Translations under genes and position numbers: made by a program
Notes under the pieces: generated by a model
The model's database searches: none
What the model was told of the DNA's origin: nothing
Seen by the model: only the letters and a program-made list of their open reading frames with translations
Shown here: piece after piece, positions 11,542-23,294 of the stretch
Numbering within the stretch: position 1 is the first letter of the stretch
Layout of the letters: each line of letters starts with the position of its first letter
From: Hevea brasiliensis
Taxonomy: Eukaryota > Streptophyta > Magnoliopsida > Malpighiales > Euphorbiaceae
Assembly (NCBI RefSeq): GCF_030052815.1
Contig: NC_079493.1
Coordinates: forward strand, 57,083,191 to 57,147,190
Length of the DNA stretch: 64,000 nt
Reading direction: 5' to 3'

Positions 11542-12877
11542 TGTCACACCTTACCTCTCTGTAAGGCATAACATAACCCCGTAGAATACCTAATGAACTA
11601 TCGAACTTTACCTACCGATAACTCATTAAATACCCTACAAGGGATTTTAAAACAATTTTCTTACTTTTGATAAGTGGTGAGCATTTTCTAATAGGTATTA
11701 AAACATTTAATTAAAGTTGGAAGCTAGTTGAAATTTTTTGCCCATTTTATTTTTCCGCAAATTTTATAAAAATTTTGCCAGAGTTCCGTTTGTATTTTGA
11801 GAAAACAGTTCTTCAAATACCTGAAAAGAAAAGCACTTCTAATAATTTTTCAACCACTCCTTCAAATTCATACTCAATCTCAATCAATTTCTCAACTTTC
11901 AAATTTCAAATCCACTATCCAATGATCATCAAAATACCAGCAATCCAGTTCATTCAAATTAAATAAAATAGTTCCATTCATAATTCATTAAGGACAAAAT
12001 AATTTACATACATCGTTACAAAAGTTACATTAAGAGAAACTTAAACTGAAATTTATTACAAACTTTACACAAGCTTTATACAAAACTGCTCAAGATAGAA
12101 TTTACATGTCCATACATTTATGTGCAATACATACATCAAAAGAAATATTTACAGTCAGGGTATAAATTATACCCAATAACTTCAAGCTGATAGATCCTCA
12201 ATCCTCAGCAGCTCAGTCTGCTGCTCCTGTAGTCTCTAAATCTGCGACAGCAATAAAAGCTATCGCTGAGTACTAGAACTCAGTGGTGCACAACATCCTA
12301 AAATAATATTTATGCAGAATTTAAATTACATTTATTCAAAAATTGGACTGAATATGAGAAATAAGTATAAAACATGAATTATGAGATTTTAATCTAAACA
12401 ATTTTATTTCAAGAATCAAAACACATTTCACAAAACCCACAGTTAGATCATGCCATTCGAAACAAATATAATCTCAATAGCCAGAGGCTAAGGAGAAGTC
12501 ACATCACAAGGCTAGAGAAGGAATCAAAATTCGAAACTAATTACCCCCACTAGTCATGCTAGTGAGGTGTTCAAATATATGGTCATGACACTGTGGTTTC
12601 AAAACTTATCTTAACAATTTGCTAAATATTGCCATTTCAAATATACACAATAACTTTCAATAGTTTAAATCAAAACATCATAAATAATGTCACAAATAAA
12701 CTTTCAACAATTCAAAGCAAAAGTAAAATACATATTTCATTCACTTTATCAATGAATTTTAAAGCATAGTGATGTTGTGCACAAACCTCAAGCGAGTTGC
12801 CTCTTGGCCTTGACTTGGTTCCTCGGGTCCATTCCCGGTATTCTTTTCAACTGAAACATTCAATTTTACAGTGTTTC
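11542..12877 (-). repeat. GypB 5' LTR, inner part
   Basis: It starts TGTCACACCTTACC on the + strand and is nearly colinear with the 3' LTR from 3137. It is missing a block present in the left LTR near 4120-4190. It stops at GTGTTTC, where GypE is inserted, and continues at 16863. No gene is seen. Confidence 0.92.
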
Positions 12878-13481
12878 TGTAACACCCCTATGTTCAGTAG
12901 TACATTCTACTGTTCCTGTGACCAGTGTTGTCCGGACAGCTAGGATGCCTAGAACTACACTTAGATATGAGTGAGGAGACATAAAATAATGAAATACAAG
13001 AAAAGAAAATACAAGAAAAACAAAGGAAGAATAATAGCAATGAAATGTAACCAAGTTAAACGAGCCGAGAACCCTAGCGATAGGTGACCGCACCGGGAAG
13101 TCGCGGCGTGGACCGTTGACAAGCCCTGGACCGCGGGGAACCCTAAAAAATATTTCTAAGACTTAAATAAATGTCTATTGAAGTATAAATACCATTATAG
13201 ATATCAAAGAAAAATAAATTAATTAGTACAAAGAAAAGTGAGAAATCGAGAAAACAATAAAACTCTGTGTTACCGAAAAATCGGGAATGCAACCCGAACA
13301 GGGGTATTGTTGTCATTTGACACCCTGAGTTGTCTTTTGACCTAAATTTCCATTAAAAATACATGATATTACACTTGGAAAATGTCATGAAAAATTAAAT
13401 TGGTGGTACCTAATGTAAATAGCAAAAATTGAGAGTTAAATGAAGGAAAATGAAACTTTAGATTAAATTAATATTAAATCT

Positions 13482-13488
13482 TATATAG
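13482..13488 (+). promoter_or_regulatory. Candidate TATA box in GypE LTR
   Basis: The TATATAG lies in an AT-rich stretch about 260 bases before a splice-donor-like GTAAGT at 13749. The GypH left LTR has TATAAA at the equivalent place (52365-52360, - strand). A transcription start some 30 bases downstream would give a first exon of roughly 230 bases. No experimental support. Confidence 0.45.
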
Positions 13489-13748
13489 TGCTCCACTAAC
13501 TCACATAAGTGGACCACTTACTCTTCATTTAGGACAGCAGATTCATCTTCTTCTTCAACCTCTCAAATTCAACCGAAAATGGAGGAATGAAAAACTCCAT
13601 GGCCGCATGGTTTTGGAGCTCCATGCAAGCTTGATCCAAGCCTCCTTCCTTGCACTTTCCTTCATTAAAAGTTGTCCATACACCTTGGGCAGTAGATAGG
13701 CAGCAAGAAGACCAAGTTTTGGTGAAGTTTTGAAGAGTTTCCAAAGTA

Positions 13749-13754
13749 GTAAGT
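13749..13754 (+). promoter_or_regulatory. Candidate splice donor in GypE LTR
   Basis: CCAAAGTA|GTAAGT matches a plant donor consensus. The same place in GypF reads GTAAGT at 33896-33891 and 26534-26529, and in GypH at 58803-58798 and 52127-52122, all on the - strand. Confidence 0.5.
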
Positions 13755-16700
13755 ATGTGTTTTGATTATTGCTTCATTAAACTTTGTGAGGAAGTTATGG
13801 GTACTTGAATTGTGGAGAGATTTTTGAGGTTTGATGTTCTAAGGGAGATGTTTATTTTTGGCAGCCGTGGAAACTCCATAAGAACAGTTTATCCTTGCTT
13901 GTAAATGGTAGATTAAAGGGTTGATTAAGTGTTTATGTGTGTAGGAATAAATTAGGTGATGTATATTAGATGTATATGTGAATGTACACTTAACTTTGGA
14001 AGCTTGGAAAGCAAATTAATGAAGACTACGATTCGGCAACTTGAAGTGTGAACCCAAAATATGTATTTCATGGCTTGTTTTATGGAATTATATGATTGAA
14101 TTATGGTTCTTGTTATGGCAGCTTGTACATGTGTGCAAGAGTTTGAGTTTGGACATGTAAATGAGCTAGGTTATGTGATTGAATTGGTTGTGATTTGAAC
14201 TTGGTAAATTCTGTACTATAAGATGCATATTGAGTGTAGTTATAAGCTGCCTAAATAACCAAAAATGTATTGTGAAATGTGTTTAGGTTATGGTACAAAA
14301 TAGAAATGGTATGAATGTGTAAATTGGTAAGTGTTAAATGCATCCTTTGATGAGTGATGGACAATGTGCAATAGGGCAGTGTGTGTTTTGGCCTAGAACC
14401 TTAAGTGTGTGGCTCCAATTGGTATGAAACCAATTGGAGGTGAAATTAGGCACAAAAAGTGCCAACTTTCATGAAGGAAGCTTACCAAAATTCTGCTTGG
14501 AAGGTAACTTGAAAAATGACCAAATCCGGATTAGTGCATTAAGGCCTGAAAATTGACCATTTGGGCAGTAGTTAGTTTTTCGGTCATAACTCACTCAAAC
14601 CAATACTAATTGACCTGAAATGTTTCCCATGAATAGTTGAGACATATATCTACAAGTCTTATGAAGACACCAAGCCCAGAAATGACCATAAGCAAGTCAA
14701 ATAACTTGCACAAGTTGGGGTTCAAAAACTGGTCGAACCTAAAATGACCTAAAATGAACAAAAGTGACCAATTTTGATGCACTTTGACCAGCAATAGTAA
14801 AATGACCATAACTTGGTCTAGTAAACTCAGAATTTCCTAAAATTTTGCCCTGCATGCAATAAGACATAGATCTATAAGTTTGTAGTTTTGACCTAAACCC
14901 GAAAACCGAGGAAACTAGGTCATCTGGTTAGGTCAAATTAGTATACTGGAATCCAACAAATTGCACTAAAGTGCACTATACATGGAAATGAATTGGGTAA
15001 CATGTACCAATACTAAAAGGCTATAAAATGTGACATATTGGTAACATTGAAACCTAATTCGCCTAGACTGCATCGAGGGTCGACATCTTAGGTTGACTAA
15101 GGAAATAATAGAATTTGATAAATTAATTATTGAACCTTATTCTTAGAGACAGTTTAAATGAGTACTGAAACACTTCAAATTGTGTGTTTCAGTTAGCAAA
15201 GACTCAGGGAAAGGGAAGGAAACACTGAGTCAGAGCCAAGAAACAGTTATCAGAGGTTTGTGCACAATAGTTATTTCTTTTGAATTTTTCAATTAAAATA
15301 AATTATGATTATTTGTATGTTATTATTTTAAATGGTGTTTGTGCACAATAGTTATTTCTTTTGAATTTTTCAATTGAAATAAATTATGATTATTTGTATG
15401 TTATTATTTTAAATTGTGTTTATGCACAATAATTTTGATTTCTTATTTTCTACTTAAAAATATATTTGAACATTTTAGTTTTAAATTGTGTCTGTGCACA
15501 ATACTTTTTATATTCACTGCTTTTACCAAAAAATTTATTTGGAGAAATGAGTTATGAATAATTTTTTATTGTTTTGGCTTTAAGAATCTTATTTGAAAAT
15601 TATTGTGTTGCCTACTTTGCAAATGGAAATTTTGAGAAAAAATGTGATTTGGCAATTGTATGAAATATTGTGATTTGGAATTATTTTGATTCACACTCGG
15701 CATGACACTGTTACTATGTTCCTCCTCCATTTGTGAGGTGAGTGTGATTATATTCCTCCCTCTTTGAATTATCAGTCTGGGGTGTGTGTGATTATGTTCC
15801 TCCCTCTTTGACTTGTCAGTCTGAAGTGAGTGTGGATGAGTACTCTTTATTTAGCTAGCTTCCTCCCACATTGATTTCGATTATTGGGGTGAGTGTGTCT
15901 TATCGTGGTGTACAACATGGCATGTGTGGAAAAATTATGTCATGGCCTAAATTGTGTTATCGATTGGCAACACTGTATTCTTCAGTTATTTGATCAAATT
16001 GTGTTATTGATTGGTAAAACTGTGTTATTCAGTTATTTGATTAAATTGTGTTATTGATTGGCAAAACTGTGTTACTCAGTTATTTGATCAAATTTGTGTT
16101 ATATGAACTTTGTACATTGTGAAATGGAATTGTGAATCATTTGATTTGTGAATTATTAATAAAAGATTTATATATCGCATTTCAAATTGTTATTGTGCAC
16201 CACTGAGTAAATTTTAGTCAGCAATAGCTTTTCATTGCTGTCGCAAGTAGACAGATTGACAAGGTAGCAGACTAGGCTACTAGTGCTTCAGTGAGAGATC
16301 ATCGGGTATATTGAGTATACCATATTTTGTATTTTGTATTATAATGTATGATCACTGTATGTATATAGTGTTCTTGGTTTTGAGCAGTTGTAAATTTAAA
16401 TTGTACATTAAAGTTGTAAAATAAATTGTAAATTATTTTGGGCTTGTAAAATTTGTACTATATTTCTTTTATCTCAGCCTTTGGAAATATTGAAAAATTA
16501 TTGTGGTTTTGAGTTGAGAAACATATTGTATTGATTAAATGTTGGAGTTTGAGATTGAGAAATATATTTGAAGTGCTTTTTACAGGTTTTTGAAGAACTG
16601 CTTTATTCAAAATACAAATGGCACTCTGTCAAATTTTTACAAAAATTATTATTTCTTCAAATGTGTTAGCTGTTTCACTTCAGTTCAAAAATTTTTTTTT

Positions 16701-16862
16701 TAATACCTGTAAATAGTGCTCACCACAGTAAAAAGAAGTAAGAAAAGTTTTAAAATCCCTTGTAGTGTATTTAATGGGTTATCAGTAGACAAAGTTGGTA
16801 ATTCATTAGGTATACTACGGGATCATGTCATGCCTTATAGAGTGGTAGAGTGCAATAGTTTC

Positions 16863-18982
16863 AGTACCATAACTTACTATAAATCCAAAAATAAATTTAA
16901 CTTCACTTTTACCTAGCTTTAACGTGCTAAACTCGACGTTCTTGAAATTTTGTGTTTCGGGGTTACTATTCACTACACTATTCAAGTCAAATTATTGACT
17001 TTCTAAGGCTTAATAGGTATGGGAATTCCAACTTCACCCACATACCACATTTTGGTCACTAAATTTGTTGGTTTTGGTTGTTTATTCAAATTCTAAGTCT
17101 TTTAGGTAAATTTGATAATTTTCAGTTTTGGAGTCAAAGGTTGCACTGTTTCATTGGTCACTTTTCTGTTAGAATTTGGCAAAACTTCCTTCATAGAAAA
17201 TATTTCCTATTGTCTTAAGTTTATTCTCCTTTTTGAATTACTCCAATTGGAGTTTTGTAGCTCAAGTTATAGACATTTGAACCATGGCTGCAGGATTGGA
17301 CTCAACCCATAATTCTGGGCAATTTTTGGTTCTGGCAGTTTTAGGTCACCAAATTTGGGTGGCCAAATTACTTGGTTAATGGCATAATTTGGGTTTGTAT
17401 TCTTCATGAAAGTTTTAGGTCTATATCTCATCTAACCACTGGTAAAATTGCAGGTCATTTAGACCTGCCTAGCTTAAGTTATGGCCAAATGAACATATTG
17501 TTCATTTGGTCAGTTTGTACAAGGATTGACTATGATTTTCTAAGTTTGGTCAATTTTGTCACTAGGTTTTGGTCACTTTTTGGGCATGGTTTTTAAATGA
17601 AAATTGTGTCATTTAGTGTCTATTTTCATTCCCAATTGGTCTCATACCAATTGGACTTGTAAATTTTCATTTTTGGTCCTTCAAAGGTAACTTGGTCATG
17701 CTGCATACTCAATCCGAATTTGCTTTTGATTCAAACACTCCTAACACTCCTCATTAGGTCACAATTGACCATTTCTCTCCTTAAACTAGGTCTAAGACAT
17801 CATTTACAAGTTTTTCACATTTTTGGTCTCTAAACCCTAAGTGTCCAACCTAGTTCACAATTTCCTTGTATTTAGCTAATTCAATGCCTTTAATCACAAC
17901 CATTTAACTACTTAAAGTTCATATCACCATCTAAGTTAATCAAATCATGCAATAAAACCCCCATACACATGCTGGCCGAATTTCAATCATGTTCCCTCAA
18001 CAAATTTTTCTTTTCATTTTAAGTTTATTTACAAGTTAATCAAGCCAAAAATGTAGAAATCAAACTAAATTTATCAAGTTTGCTTACTAACCTTTCTTAG
18101 AACTTCAATTCCTTCAAATCTCTATCTTTTGTATTTCTTTCCTCTTTCAATCTTCTTCTCAAGTGACTAAAACAAGCTCTAATGAGGTTTTTATGGAAGT
18201 TATTAAGGTTTAGTGAAGAATTTCAAGCTTGAGTGCAAGCTTTAATGTAAGTCTAACAATGGAGATGTAAGTGAGAGAGTGAGGGCAGCAAGGGTTAAGG
18301 AAGATGAAGACTTTATGTTTTTTTTTTCTTTTCTTTTCTTTTATGAATTTTTAACTTATGGAAGCCCAAAAATCACTTTAATCAAATTTATTAATTATAG
18401 GATTTATGGCATCATGCATGATGTCATGCATGATGTCATCTCCCTACACCTTTTTCATTTTCTCTTTTTTTTTCTATTAGTTCTTTAATTTAATTCTTGA
18501 TTCCAAAATTTTCTTTTCTCTAATTTTATTTGACAGTTAGGTCAGGAGTCAACTCTCGGGGTCAATTGACCAAATTGCCCCTCGCCGGTTTGACCCGGTT
18601 TGCAAATAATCAAATATTTCTTTCGGCTCCCTGACCTAATTATTTGACTGGCTTAACAGTTCTTTTTCGTGATTTTCTCTTTTCCACTGTGTTTGTAATG
18701 GTCCTAAGGCCCGCGGCATCATATTTTACGGTTCAAAATTTGAGTTTAAAATGACTTCGCAGTCGTTCCCGAGAAGGTCATCCATTGCTGTGACTCTCGG
18801 CTCGTTTAACTTCTTATGTTATGTTTTTTTTGTTTATACTTAACTAATTGAACATTACTAATTATTTGTGTTATGGCTTCTCTAATTGTCTTAAGTATGG
18901 TTCTAATCCCCTTAATTATCTGGACCGACACCGGTCACCGGAACAGTGAAATATACCAGGCTATACAAATAGGGGTGTTACA
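16863..18982 (-). repeat. GypB 5' LTR, outer part
   Basis: This continues the LTR interrupted by GypE and is colinear with 4547-6664. It ends GGGGTGTTACA followed by target copy GCGAT. It contains the CCAATTGG inverted repeat at 17629-17655 and a donor-like GTTAGT at 18091-18086. No gene is seen. Confidence 0.92.
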
Positions 18983-19631
18983 GCGATGGATGTTATTGTT
19001 GTCGTAGATATAGCGACTAGAGGAGCTGTAGAGTGAGCTGCTGAGGATCTTGGAGCCACCTTTCAAAAGTTTTGTCGGGTATAAATTTATACCCTAAATG
19101 TAATGTTTATATTTGTGTATATAACTATATGTATATATAAAAACTGGTCATGAGCAGTTGTATAAAGTTGTAATAATATCATTTTGGATTCGCTAATGTA
19201 AAGTGGTTGATAAATGTAATTTTTTTTACTTTAATAAAAAATGAATGGAAATATTGAGTTGTGAATTATTGATTTGAATTTTTGGAGTTTGAGAAATGAT
19301 GTTAAAGTTTGTTGTGATAGTTGTTGAGTTGATGAAATAAATTATTGGAAGTGATTTTACAAGTTTGTGAAGAATTATTTTCTTAAAATACAGACGACAC
19401 TCTGCCGAAATTTTTCCAAAATTTATGTAAAAATAAAAATGGACAAAAATTTTAGCTAGCTTTTAAAATTATATTAAATGTAAGAAAATGCTCACCACTT
19501 CCAAAAAGTAAGAAAAAGGTTTTTAAAATCCCGTGCAGGGTACTTCATGAGTTATCGGTAGGTAAAGTTCGATAGTTCATTAGGTATTCTACGAGATCAT
19601 GTTATGCCTTACAGAGGGGCGAGGTGTGACA
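18983..19631 (+). repeat. GypD 5' LTR, second fragment
   Basis: This continues the LTR of 2294-3136 after the GypB insertion, starting with target copy GCGAT. It ends CGAGGTGTGACA just before the primer site. It is clearly more diverged from the GypB LTR than the two GypB LTRs are from each other, so GypD is older or of another subfamily. Confidence 0.85.
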
Positions 19632-19639
19632 TGTTTTAG

Positions 19640-19650
19640 TGGTATCAGAG
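19640..19650 (+). other. GypD primer binding site
   Basis: TGGTATCAGAG follows the LTR end after the spacer TGTTTTAG. It is identical in position to the GypF site. Confidence 0.88.
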
Positions 19651-19819
19651 TGAATTTTTAAAGTATGTTTTAACTTGTGAATTTGTGTCTTTTCTTTGAT
19701 AAGTACAACTACTCAATGTCCTTATTTGTTACATATAGTGCATTACATCATGAATATGAACTAACGGAGGGAATCTCCTTGTGTTATTTATTCAAGAGAT
19801 ATCTTAACTCCAATTTGAA

Positions 19820-21055
19820 ATGGAAGAAGGGGATCGCTCTATTGAGCAGTCTGTAGAGGCTGAGGCCCAAGGGGAAGCCCCAGCTCTCCAAAATATTAGT
19901 GAGTCGGTGTCACCAGCCCCACAAATGCCATAGTTTCCTACACAATTTGCACAGCAGATGGCTGCGATGTTCCAACAAATGGCTCGAAGCATGCCTACCC
20001 AAGATCCACTTCAGACACCTGTTGTGCAACCACAGCCTCCAGCCAGGCAGTATGACAAGCTACTTAAGTATGGGGCTATAGAGTTTAAGGGTACAGTGGA
20101 CTCTTTAGAGGCAGAGCAGTGGTTGGAGAGAATGGATAGAGTGTTTAAGAAGCTGCACTGCCCAAATGAACTAAAATTTGAATACTCAGTGTCCTTATTG
20201 CAAGGGTATGCGCATGACTGGTGGAAGACCATCCCCCATAGCTTGGCGGAACCGCCAGTATTGACCTGGGATGAATTCATTAGAGAGTTTCGACAGAAAT
20301 ATGTCCCAGATGCATATGTGGATCAGAAACTGCAAGAATTTCTGAGTCTGAAACAAGGCAATAGATCAGTGGCAGAGTATGAGAGGGAGTTCTCCCGCTT
20401 AAACCACTATGCTGGGAGTCTCTTGTCTAGCAATAAAGAAAGGGGCAAGAGATTTGAGACGAGTTTGAAGCCTAGCCTACGGATGCAAGTAGTGGGATTC
20501 AGACACAGTAACTTCTCAGAGCTCATCTCTCAGGCACTTGAGTTAGAAAGAATTGAATTAGAAGCAACACCTGTGAAAGAGAAAGCTGAGAAGATTAAAA
20601 AATCAAAGAAGGAGAAAGGTGAAAAATCAGTTGAACAAAGTCCCAGTGGTACATCTAGAAAAAATAAGAAATTTGGGGGACCTAGCAGAGGTAGAGGTGG
20701 AAGGTTTGGAAGGGGCAGATTCTCTTGACAGAGACCCCCTAGATCTTGTCAGCAATCGACTAAGGGTTCAGATCCTCCCCGCCCCTGTGAGACTGGTGGC
20801 AAGATTCATAGGGAAGAATGTTATTGGGTAACAAGAGCTTGCTTTAACTGTAGAGGCAAGGGCCATCTTGCTAAGGACTGCACTAGTGCCTCTAGATTTG
20901 GCCCAGTTCCTACTATTGCAGAAGGATCCATTCAGAGTCCTGCTACCAGAGGTTCACAATCGGTTAGCAGAGGAAGAGGCAGAGTTAGAGGCAATGCTTT
21001 TAGTAGTCAGGGTACTGTTAGCCAGGGAGTGCTCCGGCCAGAGTTTACACGATGA
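19820..21055 (+). pseudogene. GypD gag
   Basis: Gag of the outermost gypsy element. The start at 19820 (MEEGDRSIEQ) is shared with GypF and GypH. A TAG (CAG to TAG) interrupts at codon 36, and a TGA follows GRGRFS at 20726-20728. In between lies a nearly complete Gag core (WLERMDRVFKKLHC, DWWKTIPHSL, YVDQKLQEFLSL, EYEREFSRL). The zinc knuckle CFNCRGKGHLAKDC is intact, unlike that of GypB. The frame ends at 21053 because of an indel before the protease. The acceptor-like site upstream is damaged (TTCAAG instead of TTCAG). Confidence 0.88.
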
Positions 21056-21060
21056 GATAG

Positions 21061-21347
21061 CAGGAAGAGGCTGAGACTTTCGATGTTGTAGCCAGTACAT
21101 TCTCTATCTCTGATCAAGATGTATTTGTACTGTTTGATCCGAGTTCAACCCACTCATATGCTAGTGCTAGCATAGTCAGTTCACTTGCTGTTCTATGTGC
21201 CAAAATGGATTTTGAAGTGCTAGTAACTAGTCCGTTAGGACAAGAGATCCGGGTTAATATAATCTATAGAGATTGTCCTTTGGTGATCCAAGGACACATT
21301 TTTCTATCAAATTTGATTGAAATGCCCTTTAGAGATTATGATATCAT
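21061..21347 (+). pseudogene. GypD protease, N-terminal part, cut by CopC
   Basis: The frame gives FVLFDPSSTHSY, then CAKMDFEVLVTSPLGQ and MPFRDYDII. The active-site DTG has become DPS, so the protease is inactive by sequence. The frame is cut after DYDII by the CopC LTR; GypB continues LGMDWL at this point. The last five bases, ATCAT, are the expected left copy of the CopC target duplication. The rest of GypD must lie beyond base 64000. Confidence 0.85.
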
Positions 21348-22790
21348 TGTTAGTAGTATGCCCTAGAGTATATCATTTAGTATGTATCTTGTACATGTTT
21401 TTATTAATAAAAGGCATTTCCACTTTTCTGTTTACATAATATATTTATGTGTAATAGAAAAGGTCCATTAATATTTTATTAGAAATATTATTCTTAAGTT
21501 GTTAAGAATATGAGTGACAGTATCTCTAGCACAAAGTATCATAAATAGGTTCACAATCGAGGATACTTCATAATAAGGACATGACTTATCCAGAAAGATT
21601 GTATTCATGTTTGTTTTCAAGTTATTTATATGAGATATAAATAAGATGGAATGGTGAGTCTCATGCCATATAACAAACATGATAGCCACTTATACATGAT
21701 AAGTAGACTGAACCAGTGACACTTATAACACATGGAGTTCACTCTTGTCAATGCTTTGTCATAAATCATATCAGTGCATATAATCTTTAGACCTGAGATA
21801 GCACAGTTTTCTTGTATAAGGATAAAATCCTGAGATGGAATTTGTTCCTCTAAGTAAATAGGGATAAAATCCTATGTTCATTTAATTGTTCTTGATGTTT
21901 CAAGTTCTTGGCCAGGACATATAGATTTATTCAGAAAGAGTTTCTGATGAGAAAATCTTTTTAATCAAGAACTGGAATTAAAAGAGAACATAATATTCAT
22001 AGCAAATGGAGTTTGACATAAACCATGACTCCAGCTTGAGTTGGGATTTTATAACAGAGAGATTCTAGTGCATGGTAACATATGATTATAGGTTCATTTA
22101 AGGTAAACCTTATTACTAATTGGGTGGCCATGGCATACTATGCTAGGTGTTAACCATGGTCTATGAGGTGCATAAAATGATTTAGAGAAATTATTTATGG
22201 TAAGAAAGAGTTCTGATGATATTAAGAGTTGATATCATATCTCATTGCCAATTAGTGATGAGCCTAGTAAATCACACACATACACAAGTTATCACCTAAT
22301 TAAATATGATTTAATTAATAAATTAAAGAGTTTAATTGATTAATTAAATAGGTTTGGTTAGCAATTAGATTGCAAAGTCCCTAGCATAACTTGAAACTAA
22401 ATATAGATTATTGGATGTATAGTATAAGTTAAACTTATATTTAAAGTGTTTAAATATGAATTTAATTAATGAGAAATTAATTAATAGAGATTAATTAATT
22501 AATTTATATTTGATATAAATTGATTAGAAGAAGAGAAATATTTATTTTGGGTTAAGAACTCAAAATTAAGATACTGGGGCATTTTGGTCATTTCACAGGG
22601 TGACATGTGGTACCATGAGATGGTGACACATGGCATTACACATAAGCTTGCCAAATGTCTTTTAATCATGTAAGATAATTAAAATTAAGATTAAATATAG
22701 GTTTGACACTTGGCACAATATGATTGGGTCAATTAAACCTAGAACCAATTAAAGGGTGACATGTGACAAGGGTTTAAGTGGTGGCCTAGC

Positions 22791-22798
22791 TATATAAG
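22791..22798 (+). promoter_or_regulatory. Candidate TATA box of CopC
   Basis: TATATAAG lies in the LTR about 340 bases before the donor-like site. The 3' LTR has TATATAAG at the equivalent position (about 63509), and CopA has a decayed TATTTAAG. Confidence 0.6.
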
Positions 22799-23134
22799 TG
22801 TTGTTATGAAAAAATAAAACATACAAGCTACTGCCTCCCATTGTGTGCCGCCACCCTTAAGACTCATATTCTCTCTTCCTCTTCATCTCTCATCTATTCC
22901 AAGAGATTAGCAAACAATCTCTTGAATTAAAAATACTAGAAATTGTTTATAGTATCTTGTTTATATCTTTAATCTCTTAAAAGGTAGAACTTGATTTTCT
23001 AAATAATAGAAAAAGCTTTAGAAGCTGTTCAAGGGCTGCTATAGGTGTTCTTGGTGTGGACAAGCTAGAGGCACAACTTCTGGTGTCCTGAAAACGAATC
23101 TAAAAGGCGCAAATACACTGCAGTGCATCAAGAG

Positions 23135-23140
23135 GTTAGT
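23135..23140 (+). promoter_or_regulatory. Candidate splice donor in CopC 5' LTR
   Basis: The sequence ATCAAGAG|GTTAGTGT is conserved in CopA (GT at 2063) and in the CopC 3' LTR (GT at 63853). It pairs with a strong acceptor just before gag at 36583-36584. The inferred intron is about 1.97 kb once GypF is removed. Confidence 0.5.
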
Positions 23141-23289
23141 GTGTTTGCTCTTAATTTAATCTAGGGTTCTAAAATTAATCTGATTAATTCTAAAATCTTA
23201 AATGGAAAATATAGATCCAAAAACATATTAAAAGAGTTTTAATATGTTGTTTATCATTGAAATCAAATAGTAAAAATAAATCTTGCATG

Positions 23290-23294
23290 ATGTA
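23290..23294. other. GypF left target-site duplication (ATGTA)
   Basis: ATGTA precedes TGTCACACCC. The same five bases at 34775-34779 follow GTGTTACA. Confidence 0.95.

Larger units (their letters stand above)
12878..16857 (+). repeat. GypE: solo LTR of the GypF/GypH family
   Basis: A single LTR of about 4.0 kb in + orientation, beginning TGTAACACCCCTATG and ending GGTAGAGTGCAATA (the family consensus ends GTGTGACA; the terminal CA has become TA). It is flanked on both sides by GTTTC (12873-12877 and 16858-16862) and splits the GypB LTR cleanly. No internal sequence or second LTR is present, so it is the product of LTR-LTR recombination. It shows three 47-bp repeats near 15950-16092, TTGTGCACAA-type repeats near 15247-15500, and the CCAATTGG inverted repeat at 14413-14439. 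Its short ORFs have no recognisable domain. Confidence 0.92.
3137..18982 (-). mobile_element. GypB: full-length Ty3/gypsy chromovirus (Tekay/Del-like), degenerate
   Basis: A complete LTR retrotransposon read on the - strand: 5' LTR (right side), primer site, gag, protease, RT, RNase H, integrase, chromodomain, polypurine tract, 3' LTR (left side). It sits inside the GypD LTR, a relative of its own LTR, in opposite orientation. The flanks are GTGAT on the left and GCGAT on the right: a 5-bp target duplication with one C-to-T change at a CG. Many stops and frameshifts make it inactive. Its 5' LTR is split by solo LTR GypE. The domain order and chromodomain place it in the chromoviruses; Tekay is the likely clade but was not tested by phylogeny. 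Confidence 0.92.
21348..23294 (+). repeat. CopC 5' LTR, main part
   Basis: It starts TGTTAGTAGTATGCCC and is interrupted after ATGTA by GypF; the last 69 bases are at 34780-34848. Compared with the CopC 3' LTR, about 125 bases near 21815-21835 are replaced by a short filler that repeats a nearby GATAAAATCCT. It carries a TATATAAG box at 22791 and a donor-like AG|GTTAGT at 23133-23140. Confidence 0.93.
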
